DNA of 64,000 nt from Alphaproteobacteria bacterium. Its GTDB lineage: Bacteria > Pseudomonadota > Alphaproteobacteria > JANQMY01. The stretch spans positions 62,001 to 126,000 of the forward strand of contig JANQPL010000011.1 of the NCBI GenBank assembly GCA_028289425.1, given 5' to 3'. The position numbers were made by a program, and so were the translations under genes. Positions 1-12,181 of the stretch are shown piece after piece (within the stretch, counting starts at the first letter, position 1; each line of letters begins with the position of its first letter). Under the pieces are notes generated by a model, which saw only the letters and a list, made by a program, of their open reading frames with translations, did not search any database and was not told the origin of the DNA.

Positions 1-2194
<2,194 letters not shown>

Positions 2195-2239
2195 TTATCT
2201 CCCCGAAGGGTGTTGAGTTGATCTCTTACTTGGTCCGCC

Positions 2240-3466
2240 TCAGCTTGGCCGAATATCCGAATGCACTGCGCCCGGCGTCACCGAAAACCACTGCGCCCGG
2301 TCACCTAATCCCTTGAACAACAGGCGGTCAGTGCCGGTCATCCAAGCCTGCAATCCAAGGGCACAAATCTCATCAAAGAGGGCTTGCCGCCGCCGTTCGT
2401 CCAGATGGGCCGCCACTTCGTCCAGAAGCAGAACAGGTTTTGGGCCTTTTTGACGTTCGAGCAGCCGCGCATGCGCGAAAATCAGCCCTATCAATAGCGC
2501 TTTTTGCTCTCCGGTTGAACACCTAGCCGCCGGCATATTCTTGTCCCGATGGCGCACTTGCAGATCCGCCAAATGGGGGCCATCCAGGGTGCGGCCGGCA
2601 ACCGCGTCTTGAGCGCGATTTGCCTTCAATCGCTCGGAGAAAGCCTGTTCCACGTCCACGGCCGCTTGCGCGCCCAAATCGTCTGCCAAAGGGTCGTCCA
2701 GAGCGATAACAGACCGCGGAAAACTGCTGTCTTCATCAAGAATGAAGGCCAATTTGCCGACCAGATCCCGGCGCGCCGCACTGATGGCGACCCCAAATTC
2801 GGCCAGCTCGATTTCCAGAGCGGCCAGCCAGGCCGGATCATTACGTCCTTCCCGCAGAAGCGTATTGCGCTGGCGCATAACCCGCTCATACGCGTTTACC
2901 CGGGTGCCATGGGCCGGGTCGCCGCTTAAGACAAGCCGGTCGAGAAATCGCCGCCGCCCGCCGGCACTGTCGGTAAACAGCCGATCCATGGCCGGGGTCA
3001 TCCAGATCACCCGCAAATACTCGGCCAGGGCAGCGGCGCTGGCGGCGGGTGCCCCTTTGAGCCTGACCTGGCGCCGTTCGCCGGTTTGGGGCGTCAATCC
3101 GGTGCCGATTTCCACGTCACCTTCCGCGGTTTGGACCGTCGCGGCCACCGCCCAATGAACCGCCGCGCCCGGCGCCGCCGGTCCTTCATCGGAGAACGCA
3201 TTGTCGGCTTCCGTTCGGCGCGCCATCTCTGAAAGTCTGACGCCGCGCAGGCCCCGCCCAGGGCCCAAAACGGAAACCGCTTCGAGTATGTTGGTTTTGC
3301 CGGCCCCGTTTTCTCCGGCGAGAACCACAGGGCGCCCATCGCAGCGCAGCTCGGCGCGGGCGTAAGAGCGAAAGTTGGTCAGCACCAAACGGCGAAGACA
3401 CTCGGTCGGCCCTTGGCCGTCCGCCAAATTAGAATTTTGTTCGGTCAAAGTGTCGGGGCGAACCAA
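2240..3466 (-). CDS. recF: DNA replication and repair protein RecF
   Basis: SMC-like ATPase of the RecFOR pathway, which loads RecA at single-strand gaps. The Walker A motif GENGAGKTNILEA follows the family N-terminal motif LTNFRSYARAEL. The ABC-type signature STGEQKALL and Walker B LLLDEVAAHLD are near the C-terminus. The 408-residue length is slightly long for RecF. The start used is a TTG three bases downstream of the dnaN stop, so translation may be coupled to dnaN. The ~25 residues before LRRLVLTNFRSY are not conserved in the family, so a later start is possible. Confidence 0.95.
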   Translation of the reverse strand: MVRPDTLTEQNSNLADGQGPTECLRRLVLTNFRSYARAELRCDGRPVVLAGENGAGKTNILEAVSVLGPGRGLRGVRLSEMARRTEADNAFSDEGPAAPGAAVHWAVAATVQTAEGDVEIGTGLTPQTGERRQVRLKGAPAASAAALAEYLRVIWMTPAMDRLFTDSAGGRRRFLDRLVLSGDPAHGTRVNAYERVMRQRNTLLREGRNDPAWLAALEIELAEFGVAISAARRDLVGKLAFILDEDSSFPRSVIALDDPLADDLGAQAAVDVEQAFSERLKANRAQDAVAGRTLDGPHLADLQVRHRDKNMPAARCSTGEQKALLIGLIFAHARLLERQKGPKPVLLLDEVAAHLDERRRQALFDEICALGLQAWMTGTDRLLFKGLGDRAQWFSVTPGAVHSDIRPS

Positions 3467-3469
3467 TCC

Positions 3470-4588
3470 CTAAACTCGCATCGGCATCAAGACATAAAGC
3501 GCGCTGTCTTCATTGCTGTCACGCACCAAAGTGGGCGAGCCGGGGTCCGCGAGCACAAACTGCGCCGTGCCGCTGTCTAGCTGAGTTGTAACGTCCAGCA
3601 GATAACGCGCGTTGAAGCCGATTTCCATCGGTTCGTCATTGTAATCGACGACCAGTTCTTCTGTGGCCGTTCCGCTGTCGGGATTGATGACACTGAGGGT
3701 GAGCTGTTCCGTGCTGAGGTTCAGTTTGACGGCACGGGATTTCTCCGTGGAAATCGTCGAAACCCGGTCCACAGCTTCGGCAAAATCCTTGGCGACAATG
3801 GACAGCACCTTATCGTTGCCTTCGGGAATGACGCGCTCATAGTCTGGAAAGGTGCCGTCGATCAATTTGGAGGTGAGCACCACATTTTCTGCCTGAAAGC
3901 GGATTTTGGTGTCCGACAGGGCAATCTCCACCAGACCTTCCGTATCCTCGATTAGCTTACGGATTTCGGCGACCGCCTTGCGCGGCACGATCACTCCGGG
4001 CATGCCGGCTGCGCCGTCAGGCAACGGAAACTCAACGCGGGCCAGCCTGTGTCCGTCAGTGGCCACCGCCCGCAGCATGGCAATATCGTTGGTCTCGGCG
4101 GCGTGCAGGTAGATTCCATTGAGGTAATAGCGGGTTTCTTCGGTCGAAATGGCAAACCGGGTCTTATCGATCAGCCGAGCCAGATCTTCCGTTGCGATGG
4201 AGAACCGGTTGGGCAATTCCCCCGCGGACATGACCGGAAAATCTTCCTTCGGCAAACATGCCAGCGCAAAGCGCGACCGGCCCGCCTTTACCGTCAGGCG
4301 GCCTTCGGCTTCATCAAAGGAAAACTCCACCTGAGAGCCGTCGGGCAGCTTGCGTACAATGTCGTAAAGCGTATGGGCAGGCGCCGTGATGGTGCCGGCT
4401 TGTGAAATGGACGATCCGATGGTCTCGACAATTTCGATGTCCAGATCCGTCGCCGTCAGAGACAGCTGGTCATCCTTCGCCTCCAGCAACACGTTCGACA
4501 ATATGGGAATGGTGTTTCGCCGCTCCACCACGCTTTGCACATGATTCAGGCTTTTCAGAAGGGCAGCACGCTCAATCGTTATCTTCAT
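3470..4588 (-). CDS. dnaN: DNA polymerase III sliding clamp (beta subunit)
   Basis: Ring-shaped processivity clamp for DNA polymerase III and docking platform for replication and repair proteins. The 372-residue length is standard. It begins MKITIERAALLKSLNHVQSVVERRNTIPILSNV, carries the middle-domain block FAISTEETRYYLNGIYLH and ATDGHRLA, and ends YVLMPMRV, close to the family C-terminus VLMPMRL. ATG start at 4588. It lies between dnaA (194 bp upstream, with a terminator in between) and recF (3 bp downstream). Confidence 0.98.
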   Translation of the reverse strand: MKITIERAALLKSLNHVQSVVERRNTIPILSNVLLEAKDDQLSLTATDLDIEIVETIGSSISQAGTITAPAHTLYDIVRKLPDGSQVEFSFDEAEGRLTVKAGRSRFALACLPKEDFPVMSAGELPNRFSIATEDLARLIDKTRFAISTEETRYYLNGIYLHAAETNDIAMLRAVATDGHRLARVEFPLPDGAAGMPGVIVPRKAVAEIRKLIEDTEGLVEIALSDTKIRFQAENVVLTSKLIDGTFPDYERVIPEGNDKVLSIVAKDFAEAVDRVSTISTEKSRAVKLNLSTEQLTLSVINPDSGTATEELVVDYNDEPMEIGFNARYLLDVTTQLDSGTAQFVLADPGSPTLVRDSNEDSALYVLMPMRV

Positions 4589-4723
4589 CGTTTCAATCGC
4601 ATATCGCCAAATTGACCCACACCAAGCGAGGCTCGTTCAAGCAAAGCCACCGCAAGCGCCCCATAGGTTGCCTGATCAACAACACAAAGTCATGGAACAG
4701 GTTCTGTTATTGTGCTGATTGCG

Positions 4724-4757
4724 CAAAAAAAGAAATCAGCGCCCTAGGACGCTGATT
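4724..4757 (-). terminator. Rho-independent terminator after dnaA
   Basis: Eight-base perfect arms (AATCAGCG at 4734-4741 and CGCTGATT at 4750-4757), with further pairing through the CCTAGG core. Read on the minus strand, the hairpin is followed by a run of T with one C (4733-4724). It sits 26 bp beyond the dnaA stop, so dnaA transcription probably ends before dnaN, which then needs its own promoter in 4589-4723. Confidence 0.8.
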
Positions 4758-4782
4758 CTTATATCAGATTTAGTCGGGGAGG

Positions 4783-6270
4783 TTAATTCTCGAGGCGGGC
4801 GACCAGAAGCTCGATTTCATCGTCCAACACGCTGTCCGTTTCGCGCAATTGTTCGATCTTTCGCACCGCATACATGACAGTCGTGTGATCGCGATCGCCG
4901 AAATGCTTGCCGATTTCCGGGTATGATTTGCTGGTGAGCCGCTTGCATAAGGACATGGCCACCTGCCTGGGGCGGGCAATGGACCGGCCGCGCCGCTCCG
5001 ATTTCATGTCCGCCATTCTGATCTTATAGAATTCTGCAACGGTGCGTTGGATCGTCTCTATGGTCACTTCTTGGCCTGTCTTCTTGAGGAGGTCTTTGAG
5101 CGCTTCGCGGGTGACGTCCAAATCAATGTTACCGCCACCGAAGGCTGCATGGCCGATCACCGAAGTCAGCGCGCCTTCCAGCTCTCTCGTATTGCAGCTG
5201 ATACGCTTTGCAAGAAACTCCAGTACCAAGTCGGGGATTGTGAGACCCGGATAGGACTGCAGTTGACGTTCTGCCAATGATTTCAAAACTGCCAGCCGCA
5301 GTTCGAAATCGGTCGGATGAATGTCTGCCGTCAGGCCCCAGCCCAGGCGGGACTGAACCCGCTCTTCAATGCCGTCCAGGCTTGTGGGCGACCGGTCCGC
5401 CGAAATGACGATCTGGCTGCCTTTTTCCTTGAGTGCATTGAAGGTGTGGAAGAACTCCTCCTGCGTGGCGCCCTTTTGCGCAATGAACTGCACATCGTCC
5501 AGCAGCAGCACATCTACATTGCGCACAATATCCTTAAAGCGGAATGTGGTCTTGTTGCGCAGAGATTTCAGGAACTCGTTGACGAATGCCTCCGCCGACA
5601 CGTAGAGCACATGGCGCGACGGATTGCGGCGCATAATCTCATGCGCAATCGCCTGCAAAAGATGTGTCTTGCCAAGCCCCACACCGCCATACAGGAAAAG
5701 CGGATTAAACGAGACTTCGTCAAAATCGGCCACTCGGCGCGCAGCCGCGTGCGCCAACTCGTTCGACTTACCGACCACAAAATTGTCGAAGGTGTACCGT
5801 TCGTCGAGCCGCCCCCACGACGTGTCGGCAAACCCGTTCTGCAGGGCCGCCCTTGTGTTTCCCACCGAAAATAGATCGCCCATTTCTTCCGTGTGGGAAC
5901 CATTTGGCTTTGTGCCGTTGGTCTTGGCGCTGGTCTCATCTTTGTCGAGCCACTTCAGACTTTGTTCGGCCGGCTTGCGCCCATTCGTCTGAAGACGTGG
6001 CAGATGTTTGATTTCGATCCGCTCGACCTTTTGGTCTTCATCGCGCCAAAGCCGCGCCAGACGGTCGAAGTGATGAGAGATGACCCAATTGCAGACAAAC
6101 CTCGATTGCAGCGACATCACCGCACGGCCTTCTGACACGTCCTCCAAATGAAGGGACTTAAACCAGCTACGATAGGTTTTGTCCCCCACTTCACGCCGCA
6201 ATCGATGCCGCACACGTTGCCATGTCGGTCCAAATTCTTGATGCGCACCCCCGTGCATTTCACGATCCAT
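4783..6270 (-). CDS. dnaA: Chromosomal replication initiator DnaA
   Basis: AAA+ ATPase that binds DnaA boxes and opens the origin. Walker A GGVGLGKTHLLQA, Walker B VLLLDDVQF, and the domain IV signature RQVAMSLCKRLTSKSYPEIGK with DHTTVMYA are all present. I chose the ATG at 6270 (MDREMHGG) because AAGGAAAAG precedes it and the following WQRVRHRLRREVGDKTYRSWF is the usual domain I start. The open frame extends upstream to 6519, but that part overlaps the rhodanese gene and looks nothing like DnaA. This gives 495 residues. Confidence 0.97.
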   Translation of the reverse strand: MDREMHGGAHQEFGPTWQRVRHRLRREVGDKTYRSWFKSLHLEDVSEGRAVMSLQSRFVCNWVISHHFDRLARLWRDEDQKVERIEIKHLPRLQTNGRKPAEQSLKWLDKDETSAKTNGTKPNGSHTEEMGDLFSVGNTRAALQNGFADTSWGRLDERYTFDNFVVGKSNELAHAAARRVADFDEVSFNPLFLYGGVGLGKTHLLQAIAHEIMRRNPSRHVLYVSAEAFVNEFLKSLRNKTTFRFKDIVRNVDVLLLDDVQFIAQKGATQEEFFHTFNALKEKGSQIVISADRSPTSLDGIEERVQSRLGWGLTADIHPTDFELRLAVLKSLAERQLQSYPGLTIPDLVLEFLAKRISCNTRELEGALTSVIGHAAFGGGNIDLDVTREALKDLLKKTGQEVTIETIQRTVAEFYKIRMADMKSERRGRSIARPRQVAMSLCKRLTSKSYPEIGKHFGDRDHTTVMYAVRKIEQLRETDSVLDDEIELLVARLEN

Positions 6271-6421
6271 TTCTTTTCCTTTCGTGCGGCAAGCGTTCCT
6301 GAAACCGCTCCGCCATCCGATACCTATCCAGGGCCCCAACGCCCGACAGAGATTTACGCAAACGAGAGAGAGAAGCCGCCCAAAAGAACATCGGGCGTTT
6401 TTCGAAGTTAAGCTTGGTGAA

Positions 6422-6853
6422 TTAGGATTGTCGCCAGGGGAGGCCGGAGGCTTTCCAGCCTCCGACAGTGCCACGATGGCCGTCGGCATCGAGGTCGCCC
6501 TCAAAACCGCCCGCAACATTGTAGCAAGCCGAATACCCCAATTCCGTCATTGCGATTGCAGAAGCCTGCGACCGCTGCCCGGATCGACAAATGAAGAAAA
6601 TCGGGTCCTGCTTCGTCACCCCAAGCTGCTGGAGCTGCTCGTCCACCGCAGTGGTGAATTGGACATTGCGTTCCATGGAAGGAAACATCTGCCACTCCAC
6701 CATTAGCGGTTCTTTGCTCACACCCGTCAGATCGGCCACACCCACAAATGACCACTCCGCCCGAGTGCGAACGTCCACAAGAACCGCCGCCTGAGTGTCA
6801 CGAAGCGTCGTCCAAGTTTCTTGAACCGATTTATCGCCCGCATAGGAATTCAT
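6422..6853 (-). CDS. Rhodanese-like sulfurtransferase domain protein
   Basis: Single rhodanese domain, 143 residues. VLVDVRTRAEWSFVGV is the CH2A-like strand, and the active-site loop is CRSGQRSQA with the catalytic cysteine in FFICRSG. The tail GGFEGDLDADGHRG and GWKASGLPWRQ is typical of single-domain rhodaneses found next to dnaA in alphaproteobacteria. Probable persulfide or sulfane sulfur transfer in the cytoplasm; the acceptor is unknown. It lies 151 bp upstream of dnaA on the same strand and may share transcription. Confidence 0.9.
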   Translation of the reverse strand: MNSYAGDKSVQETWTTLRDTQAAVLVDVRTRAEWSFVGVADLTGVSKEPLMVEWQMFPSMERNVQFTTAVDEQLQQLGVTKQDPIFFICRSGQRSQASAIAMTELGYSACYNVAGGFEGDLDADGHRGTVGGWKASGLPWRQS

Positions 6854-7340
6854 TTTGTATTCGGGTCCCTTAGATTTGCCGCCTTCACCAAATCACGTCT
6901 CTTTGAGACTATTGTTTTTGCTCCAGACCCGATCTCGACACCGCCCCCACTTTATCCGTACACGAACAAAGAGATCCTGTCCGCGCCCCTTCGGGACACG
7001 TGTTACGCAGTGACTAAACTTACAGGAACGTAAAGGGAGACTTGGGAACGCGTCCGCCGTCTGGATGTCGACAAACGTAGCGGAGTGGTTCGGCAGGCGC
7101 AATATGCCGAACCGCAATTGTGACAAAAAAAATCATCGTCGATGCGATGACGCAGAATTTGCAAAAAAACCGCACCTTCCAAACCCTAGGTTTTTACTTG
7201 GTTTGAGAAGGATGCAACCCCTATCACTGTCGTCAGAAATATTTTTTGCGTGTAAACTTCCGCGGATTTTGTGGCGATTCAAACGAAAAACGCCTTGCAA
7301 TTTGCAAGGCGTTTTGATCCACGACAAAATGAATTTTGTT
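6854..7340. other. 487-bp non-coding region between rpsT and the rhodanese gene
   Basis: No convincing gene. It is more A/T-rich than its surroundings, with A-tracts near 7127 and 7163 and a hairpin with nine-base arms GGTTCGGCA (7087-7095) and TGCCGAACC (7105-7113). The short palindrome AAACCCTAGGTTT lies at 7181-7193, and the rpsT terminator is at the right end. It probably holds promoters for the rhodanese and dnaA genes. I looked for DnaA boxes: only degenerate matches were seen (TTATCCGTA near 6952, TGATCCACG near 7315), so I do not call an origin here. Confidence 0.5.
7286..7315 (-). terminator. Terminator after rpsT (bidirectional shape)
   Basis: Fourteen-base perfect arms (AAAACGCCTTGCAA at 7287-7300 and its complement at 7302-7315), flanked by A on one side and T on the other. 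It lies about 26 bp past the rpsT stop on the minus strand and could work in both directions. Confidence 0.85.
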
Positions 7341-7607
7341 CTATGCAGACATCGCTTTTACGCGCCGCGAAAGGCGCGCAACTTTTCGCGCCGCGGTGTT
7401 GCGGTGAATGATGCCTTTGAGGGCAGAGCGCGCAATTTCCGATTCAGCTTTCACGAAAGCCGTCGCTGCAGCGTCTTTGTCACCAGAGGCAATAGCTTCC
7501 TCAAGTTTACGAACAAACGTCCGCATACGGCTTCGCCGCGCACGGTTAACATCAGCACGCCGCTCTATTTGGCGGATCGCTTTTTTGGCTGAACGTGTAT
7601 TGGCCAT
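7341..7607 (-). CDS. rpsT: 30S ribosomal protein S20
   Basis: Small basic 16S rRNA-binding protein, 88 residues. [30 protein letters not shown] at the N-terminus and [22 protein letters not shown] at the C-terminus are standard S20 sequence. It is transcribed alone on the minus strand toward dnaA, with a strong hairpin terminator just beyond its stop. The rpsT-dnaA proximity is usual in alphaproteobacteria. Confidence 0.98.
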   Translation of the reverse strand: MANTRSAKKAIRQIERRADVNRARRSRMRTFVRKLEEAIASGDKDAAATAFVKAESEIARSALKGIIHRNTAARKVARLSRRVKAMSA

Positions 7608-7738
7608 TCTGGCTTCCTTAAGTCTTACGTCTTGCTCTAAAGGGGCCGTCTTATAGCGGACGTGCCTGACCCGGTCAACGTCCGTCCATGGCGCTTTCAG
7701 AGCAACATTCTGGAGATCCAGGCCCTGGACGGCCTTCG

Positions 7739-8515
7739 TTAACTGTTTTTGAAGTGGGGCTTACGTTTTTCAATGAACGCCGCCATGCCTTCAGATTGGT
7801 CGTCGGTCGCAAACATGGAATGAAACAGCCGCCGTTCGAAGCGGACGCCTTCGGCCAATGTGGTCTCGTAGGCGCGATTGATGGTCTCTTTGGTCATCAT
7901 GGCGATCGGATGCGACATCTCGGCAATCTTGGTCGCCGCTTTGGTGGCTTCGTCGAGCAGCTTGTCGGCGGGCACGATGCGGCTGACGAGCCCCGACCGT
8001 TCCGCTTCTTCGGCATCCATCATGCGGCCGGTGAGACACATTTCCATAGCCTTGGACTTACCGACAAAACGGGTCAAGCGCTGGGTGCCCCCCACACCCG
8101 GCATCACGCCAAGGGTGATTTCGGGCTGTCCGAATTTCGCCGTGTCGGCCGCTATTATAAAGTCGCACATCATCGCCAACTCGCAGCCACCGCCCAACGC
8201 ATAGCCCGCGACGGCTGCAACCACCGGCTTCCGGCAGCGGCTTACGCGCTCCCAATTGCGCGTAATGAAGTCTTCTTTGAAGGCATCCATGTAAGACTTG
8301 GGCTGCATCTCTTTAATATCTGCGCCCGCCGCGAAGGCCTTTTCCGATCCGGTGATGACAATGCACCCAATGGCGTCGTCTTCCTCATAGGCATCCAGCG
8401 CGGCGCCCAGTTCATCGATCAGGGCGGTATTTAAGGCGTTGAGCGCGCTGGGCCGGTTGAGAGTGATCACTCCCACAGCGCCTTTGGTTTCCACCAGAAT
8501 GTTTTCGTAGGCCAT
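7739..8515 (-). CDS. Enoyl-CoA hydratase (crotonase family)
   Basis: Probably hydrates trans-2-enoyl-CoA to 3-hydroxyacyl-CoA in beta-oxidation. 258 residues. The oxyanion-hole segment [11 protein letters not shown] is present. Both catalytic glutamates of true hydratases are there: one in [14 protein letters not shown], the other in [23 protein letters not shown] at 8515 is preceded by AAGGAAGGCAAGG. It lies between mutM and rpsT, the conserved alphaproteobacterial order, and is 130 bp from rpsT. Confidence 0.93.
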   Translation of the reverse strand: MAYENILVETKGAVGVITLNRPSALNALNTALIDELGAALDAYEEDDAIGCIVITGSEKAFAAGADIKEMQPKSYMDAFKEDFITRNWERVSRCRKPVVAAVAGYALGGGCELAMMCDFIIAADTAKFGQPEITLGVMPGVGGTQRLTRFVGKSKAMEMCLTGRMMDAEEAERSGLVSRIVPADKLLDEATKAATKIAEMSHPIAMMTKETINRAYETTLAEGVRFERRLFHSMFATDDQSEGMAAFIEKRKPHFKNS

Positions 8516-8690
8516 CCTTGCCTTCCTTATTTCCTGTAGGTAGGGACGCCCGCTCTAGGGGCACCCGCTGACGCGCTGCTCATAGGAGACCCTGACCCGT
8601 GGAGTCAATGCTTTCCTGCGCAAGGATTTGCGGTGCATATCTGCACGACCCGAAAAGAAGCTGCCCCGCCAAATCCAGCCGCCGCGACCC

Positions 8691-9593
8691 TTATTTCTGG
8701 CAGAAACCGCAGAAGAAGGTGGAGCGGTTGCTTTGCACAATGCGCTTGACCGCCCCTTTACATCCGGGGGTGGCACAGGGCTCTCCTTCACGGTCGTAAA
8801 CCGAAAAGGCGTGCTGGAAATAGCCCAGATTGCCGTCGGCATGGGCATAGTCGCGCAGTGTCGATCCTCCAGCCTCGATCGCTTCCCGCAATACACTGCG
8901 AAGGGCCGCCGCGAGCCGTTCTGACCGCTTGGGCCCGACCGTATGGGCCGACCGCCTCGGCGACAGGCCCGCCCGGAAGAGTGCCTCGCAGGCATATATG
9001 TTGCCGACGCCGGCGACAATGTGCTGATTGAGAAGAGCTGCCTTGATGGGCGTTTTTCGGCCCTTCAACGCTTCCGCCAGATAGGGACCGGTGAATTGAT
9101 TGCCCAGAGGCTCGGCGCCCAATGCCGCCAGTAGGGGATGGTCGTCCAGATGCGCCGCCTCGGCCAACGCCATCAGGCCAAAACGCCGATGGTCATTGAA
9201 CACAATTCTAATGCCTGTCTCGAGCCCGAACACCACGTGGTCGTGAGCCCCCAGGCCTGTTCCACGCTCCTTGGACAAGGTGGCGGTGTCGGGGCCGTGA
9301 GTGAAGCGACCGGGAACCAGGGCGTCGCTTGGGTCCATCTCATCGAGCACGGCCATGCGTCCCGACATGCCCAGATGGATGAGCAACACCGTGTCATCAT
9401 CCAGGGAAACGAGGATGTATTTGGCCCGCCGCCCCACATTTTCGATGCGTCGGCCGACCAGACGCGCTTCAAAATCCGGCGGTATGGGGATACGCAGATC
9501 CCGCCGGCGTACCGAGACATCGGTAATCCGCCGGCCGACCATGGCTGGCGCCAATCCGCGACATACCGTCTCAACTTCAGGCAATTCGGGCAT
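8691..9593 (-). CDS. mutM: Formamidopyrimidine-DNA glycosylase
   Basis: Bifunctional glycosylase/AP lyase that removes 8-oxoguanine and Fapy lesions. 300 residues. It starts [10 protein letters not shown], in which Pro2 is the catalytic nucleophile and Glu3 the proton donor. The H2TH region [24 protein letters not shown] and the C-terminal zinc finger (CATPGC ... FFCGFCQK) are intact. Divergent from ubiE across about 105 bp. Its neighbours ubiE and ubiB fit the common alphaproteobacterial arrangement. Confidence 0.97.
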   Translation of the reverse strand: MPELPEVETVCRGLAPAMVGRRITDVSVRRRDLRIPIPPDFEARLVGRRIENVGRRAKYILVSLDDDTVLLIHLGMSGRMAVLDEMDPSDALVPGRFTHGPDTATLSKERGTGLGAHDHVVFGLETGIRIVFNDHRRFGLMALAEAAHLDDHPLLAALGAEPLGNQFTGPYLAEALKGRKTPIKAALLNQHIVAGVGNIYACEALFRAGLSPRRSAHTVGPKRSERLAAALRSVLREAIEAGGSTLRDYAHADGNLGYFQHAFSVYDREGEPCATPGCKGAVKRIVQSNRSTFFCGFCQK

Positions 9594-9698
9594 ATTGTCT
9601 TAAGCAATCCAATCTATTTTCAGCGCCGTCGGTCCGCTTGTGGCAGACGAACCGGGCGCACGTAGCCGCTTTTTGAGCGATGAGATAGTCTTAGGACG

Positions 9699-10487
9699 AT
9701 GGATCCGCAGGAAAAAGAGAAATTCGAGCACATGGAAACCGCGACCGACTTCGGTTTCGAGACCATTGATGCCGCCGACAAATCCAAGCGCGTCGGGGAA
9801 GTGTTCGACAGCGTGGCGGGTAAATACGATCTGATGAATGATCTTATGTCGGGCGGCGTTCACCGGCTTTGGAAATCCACCATGATGGATTGGCTTGATC
9901 CACGGCCGGGGCAAACCCTGCTCGATGTAGCCGGCGGCACTGGCGATATCGGCTTTCGGTTTTTGGAACGCGCCCATCAGCGCCCGGGAAAGCCAGCCAC
10001 CGCGATCCTGTGTGACATCAATCAATCGATGCTGCGCAGCGGACGCGGACGCAGCGATGCGCACCGGTTCCAAGCGCACCTTCATTGGGTTTGCGGTAAC
10101 GCTGAAGCCTTGCCGCTGCCGGACCGGTGTGTGGATGTTTACACCGTCGCGTTCGGCATTCGGAATGTCACGCATATTGATAAGGCTTTGCGCGAAGCAA
10201 GGCGCGTGCTCAAGCCCGGCGGGCGGTTCCTCTGCCTGGAGTTCAGCGAAGTGCAAGTGCCCGTGCTGGACGAGCTTTACGAGCAATATTCGTTCAACGC
10301 CATCCCAGAGATCGGGCGCCTGGTGGCGGGGGATGCGGACTCCTATCGATATCTGGTTGAGAGCATTCGGCGCTTTCCCAATCAGAAACTCTTTACACAG
10401 ATGATTGGCGAGGCGGGATTCGCCCGGGTTTCCCATCGCAATCTAACGGGCGGGATTGCGGCGCTCCATTCCGCCTGGCGCACATGA
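9699..10487 (+). CDS. ubiE: Ubiquinone/menaquinone biosynthesis C-methyltransferase
   Basis: SAM-dependent methyltransferase acting on the benzoquinol ring in ubiquinone biosynthesis. 262 residues. The family motif [25 protein letters not shown] is present, as is the SAM site [51 protein letters not shown] and the C-terminal [13 protein letters not shown] complete it. It is followed 29 bp later by ubiB, with which it probably forms an operon. Confidence 0.96.
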   Translation: MDPQEKEKFEHMETATDFGFETIDAADKSKRVGEVFDSVAGKYDLMNDLMSGGVHRLWKSTMMDWLDPRPGQTLLDVAGGTGDIGFRFLERAHQRPGKPATAILCDINQSMLRSGRGRSDAHRFQAHLHWVCGNAEALPLPDRCVDVYTVAFGIRNVTHIDKALREARRVLKPGGRFLCLEFSEVQVPVLDELYEQYSFNAIPEIGRLVAGDADSYRYLVESIRRFPNQKLFTQMIGEAGFARVSHRNLTGGIAALHSAWRT

Positions 10488-10516
10488 CCAGGCCGCGCTT
10501 GATGGAGACCCGATAA

Positions 10517-12154
10517 GTGTTTCAGGACGTTCGCAGCATGGCACGATTGGCAAGGGCAGGCCGGATCCTTGCCCGTTATGACGCCTTGTGGCCGCACGAG
10601 GTCCTGGGGGAGAAGCCCCGATTGGCCGATTGGGTCGGGCGCATCGCACGCGTTCGCCTGCCTTGGGAAAAGCCGGTCGCTGCCAATGGCGAGCCCATCG
10701 AGCGATTGTCGCGCGCCTTGCAGGATCTTGGCCCCAGCTACATAAAGCTTGGTCAGCTACTGGCCACACGGCCCGATATTGTGGGCGATGAGGCGGCCGA
10801 AGATCTGCGCGCCCTGCAGGACCGCATGCCGCCTTTCCCCGTGGCCGATGCCAAACTGGCGATTGAGAAGGATCTTGGACAAGGGGTCAACACTTTGTTC
10901 GAAACCTTCAGTGATCCGATCGCGGCGGCCTCCATCGCCCAGGTCCACAAAGCCATCAGACGGCCGCTGCCCCGCCTGAAAGACGCAAATTCGGACGGCA
11001 AGCCGCCCGCCGCCCATAACGACAATAACCGTGGGGCGGTCGCCGTGAAGGTGCTGCGGCCCGGGATCGAGCAAGCCTTTCAAAAGGAACTGACGGCTTT
11101 TTTCTTTGCCGCGCGCCAAGTGGAAAAATGGAGTGTTCCCGCCCGGCGCCTGCGCCCCGTTGCGTTCGTACAGACCCTTGCCGACAGCACCGCATTGGAA
11201 ATGGATCTGCGGATTGAAGCCGCCGCGGCATCGGAACTGGCGGAAAACACCTGGGATGATCCAGGGTTTCGTGTGCCGAAGGTGGATTGGGAGCGCACCA
11301 GTCAGCGGGTGCTTACCATTGAATGGGTCGATGGCATTCCCATCAACGACATAGAGGCTTTGAAAAAGGCAAAACTGGATCTTCCGGATCTGGCCAATCG
11401 CGTGATCCAGACATTCCTGCGCCAAGCACTGCGCGACGGTTTCTTCCACGCAGATATGCATCAAGGGAATCTGCTGGTTGAAGAAGACGGCACGCTGATC
11501 GCCATCGATTTCGGCATTATGGGCCGGCTGGACGACGCCTCGCGCCGGTTCATGGCTGAAACCTTGTTCGGTTTCCTCATGCGCGACTATAAGCGGGTGG
11601 CCGATGTGCACTTCGACGCGGGGTTCGTGCCGCGCACCCATGCGCGCGATGCCTTCGCCCAAGCGCTGCGCGCCATTGGCGAGCCGATCTTCGATCGGGG
11701 CGCCGAAGAAATCTCAATGGCGAAGCTGCTCACCCAGCTTTTCCAAACCACCGACACGTTCGACATGCGCATGCAGCCCCAATTAGTGCTGCTCCAGAAA
11801 ACTATGGTTGTGGTCGAGGGAGTGGCTCGGAATCTGGACCCCCATCACAACATCTGGGAAGCTGCACGGCCCGTGCTGGAGGAATGGATGACCCAGCAAT
11901 TGGGGCCGGAGGCGCGCCTGTCTGCAGCCGCCGAAGACGCGGTTGCGCTTGGACGAGTCCTGCGCTCTCTGCCGAGTTTCCTCTCGAAGGCCGAGCAGGC
12001 GGCGGGATCGCTAACGGACCAGGGGGTGCGCTTAGACCCGGAGACAGCCCGCATCATCGGTGAGTCGGAAGCACGCTCTAGTCGGTCGGGACGGATCGCC
12101 TTGTGGATCATCGCCGTGTCCCTGGCCGCGATCGCAGCCTCGCTTCTACTCTGA
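10517..12154 (+). CDS. ubiB: Ubiquinone biosynthesis accessory kinase-like protein UbiB
   Basis: ABC1/ADCK atypical kinase-like ATPase needed for ubiquinone biosynthesis at the inner membrane. 545 residues from a GTG start; an ATG at 10538 is an in-frame alternative. The UbiB-specific KxGQ motif is in GPSYIKLGQLLATRPDIVG. The catalytic-type loop HADMHQGNLL and the metal-binding IDFGIMGRLD are present. A hydrophobic C-terminal segment (IALWIIAVSLAAIAASLLL) should anchor it in the membrane. Downstream of ubiE on the same strand. Confidence 0.95.
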   Translation: MFQDVRSMARLARAGRILARYDALWPHEVLGEKPRLADWVGRIARVRLPWEKPVAANGEPIERLSRALQDLGPSYIKLGQLLATRPDIVGDEAAEDLRALQDRMPPFPVADAKLAIEKDLGQGVNTLFETFSDPIAAASIAQVHKAIRRPLPRLKDANSDGKPPAAHNDNNRGAVAVKVLRPGIEQAFQKELTAFFFAARQVEKWSVPARRLRPVAFVQTLADSTALEMDLRIEAAAASELAENTWDDPGFRVPKVDWERTSQRVLTIEWVDGIPINDIEALKKAKLDLPDLANRVIQTFLRQALRDGFFHADMHQGNLLVEEDGTLIAIDFGIMGRLDDASRRFMAETLFGFLMRDYKRVADVHFDAGFVPRTHARDAFAQALRAIGEPIFDRGAEEISMAKLLTQLFQTTDTFDMRMQPQLVLLQKTMVVVEGVARNLDPHHNIWEAARPVLEEWMTQQLGPEARLSAAAEDAVALGRVLRSLPSFLSKAEQAAGSLTDQGVRLDPETARIIGESEARSSRSGRIALWIIAVSLAAIAASLLL

Positions 12155-12181
12155 CAAAAACTTCACGATCAGAACAATGTT

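Noticed and set aside
6270-6519. Longer DnaA start at 6519
   Set aside because: The extra residues overlap the rhodanese gene and do not resemble DnaA; ATG 6270 has a ribosome site.
6952-7322. DnaA boxes TTATCCGTA and TGATCCACG as an origin
   Set aside because: Two isolated degenerate matches; origins carry several close boxes and an unwinding region.
9600-11662. Minus-strand frames opposite ubiE and ubiB (9600-10436 and 10757-11662)
   Set aside because: They are complements of conserved UbiE and UbiB coding sequence; they are products of codon bias.
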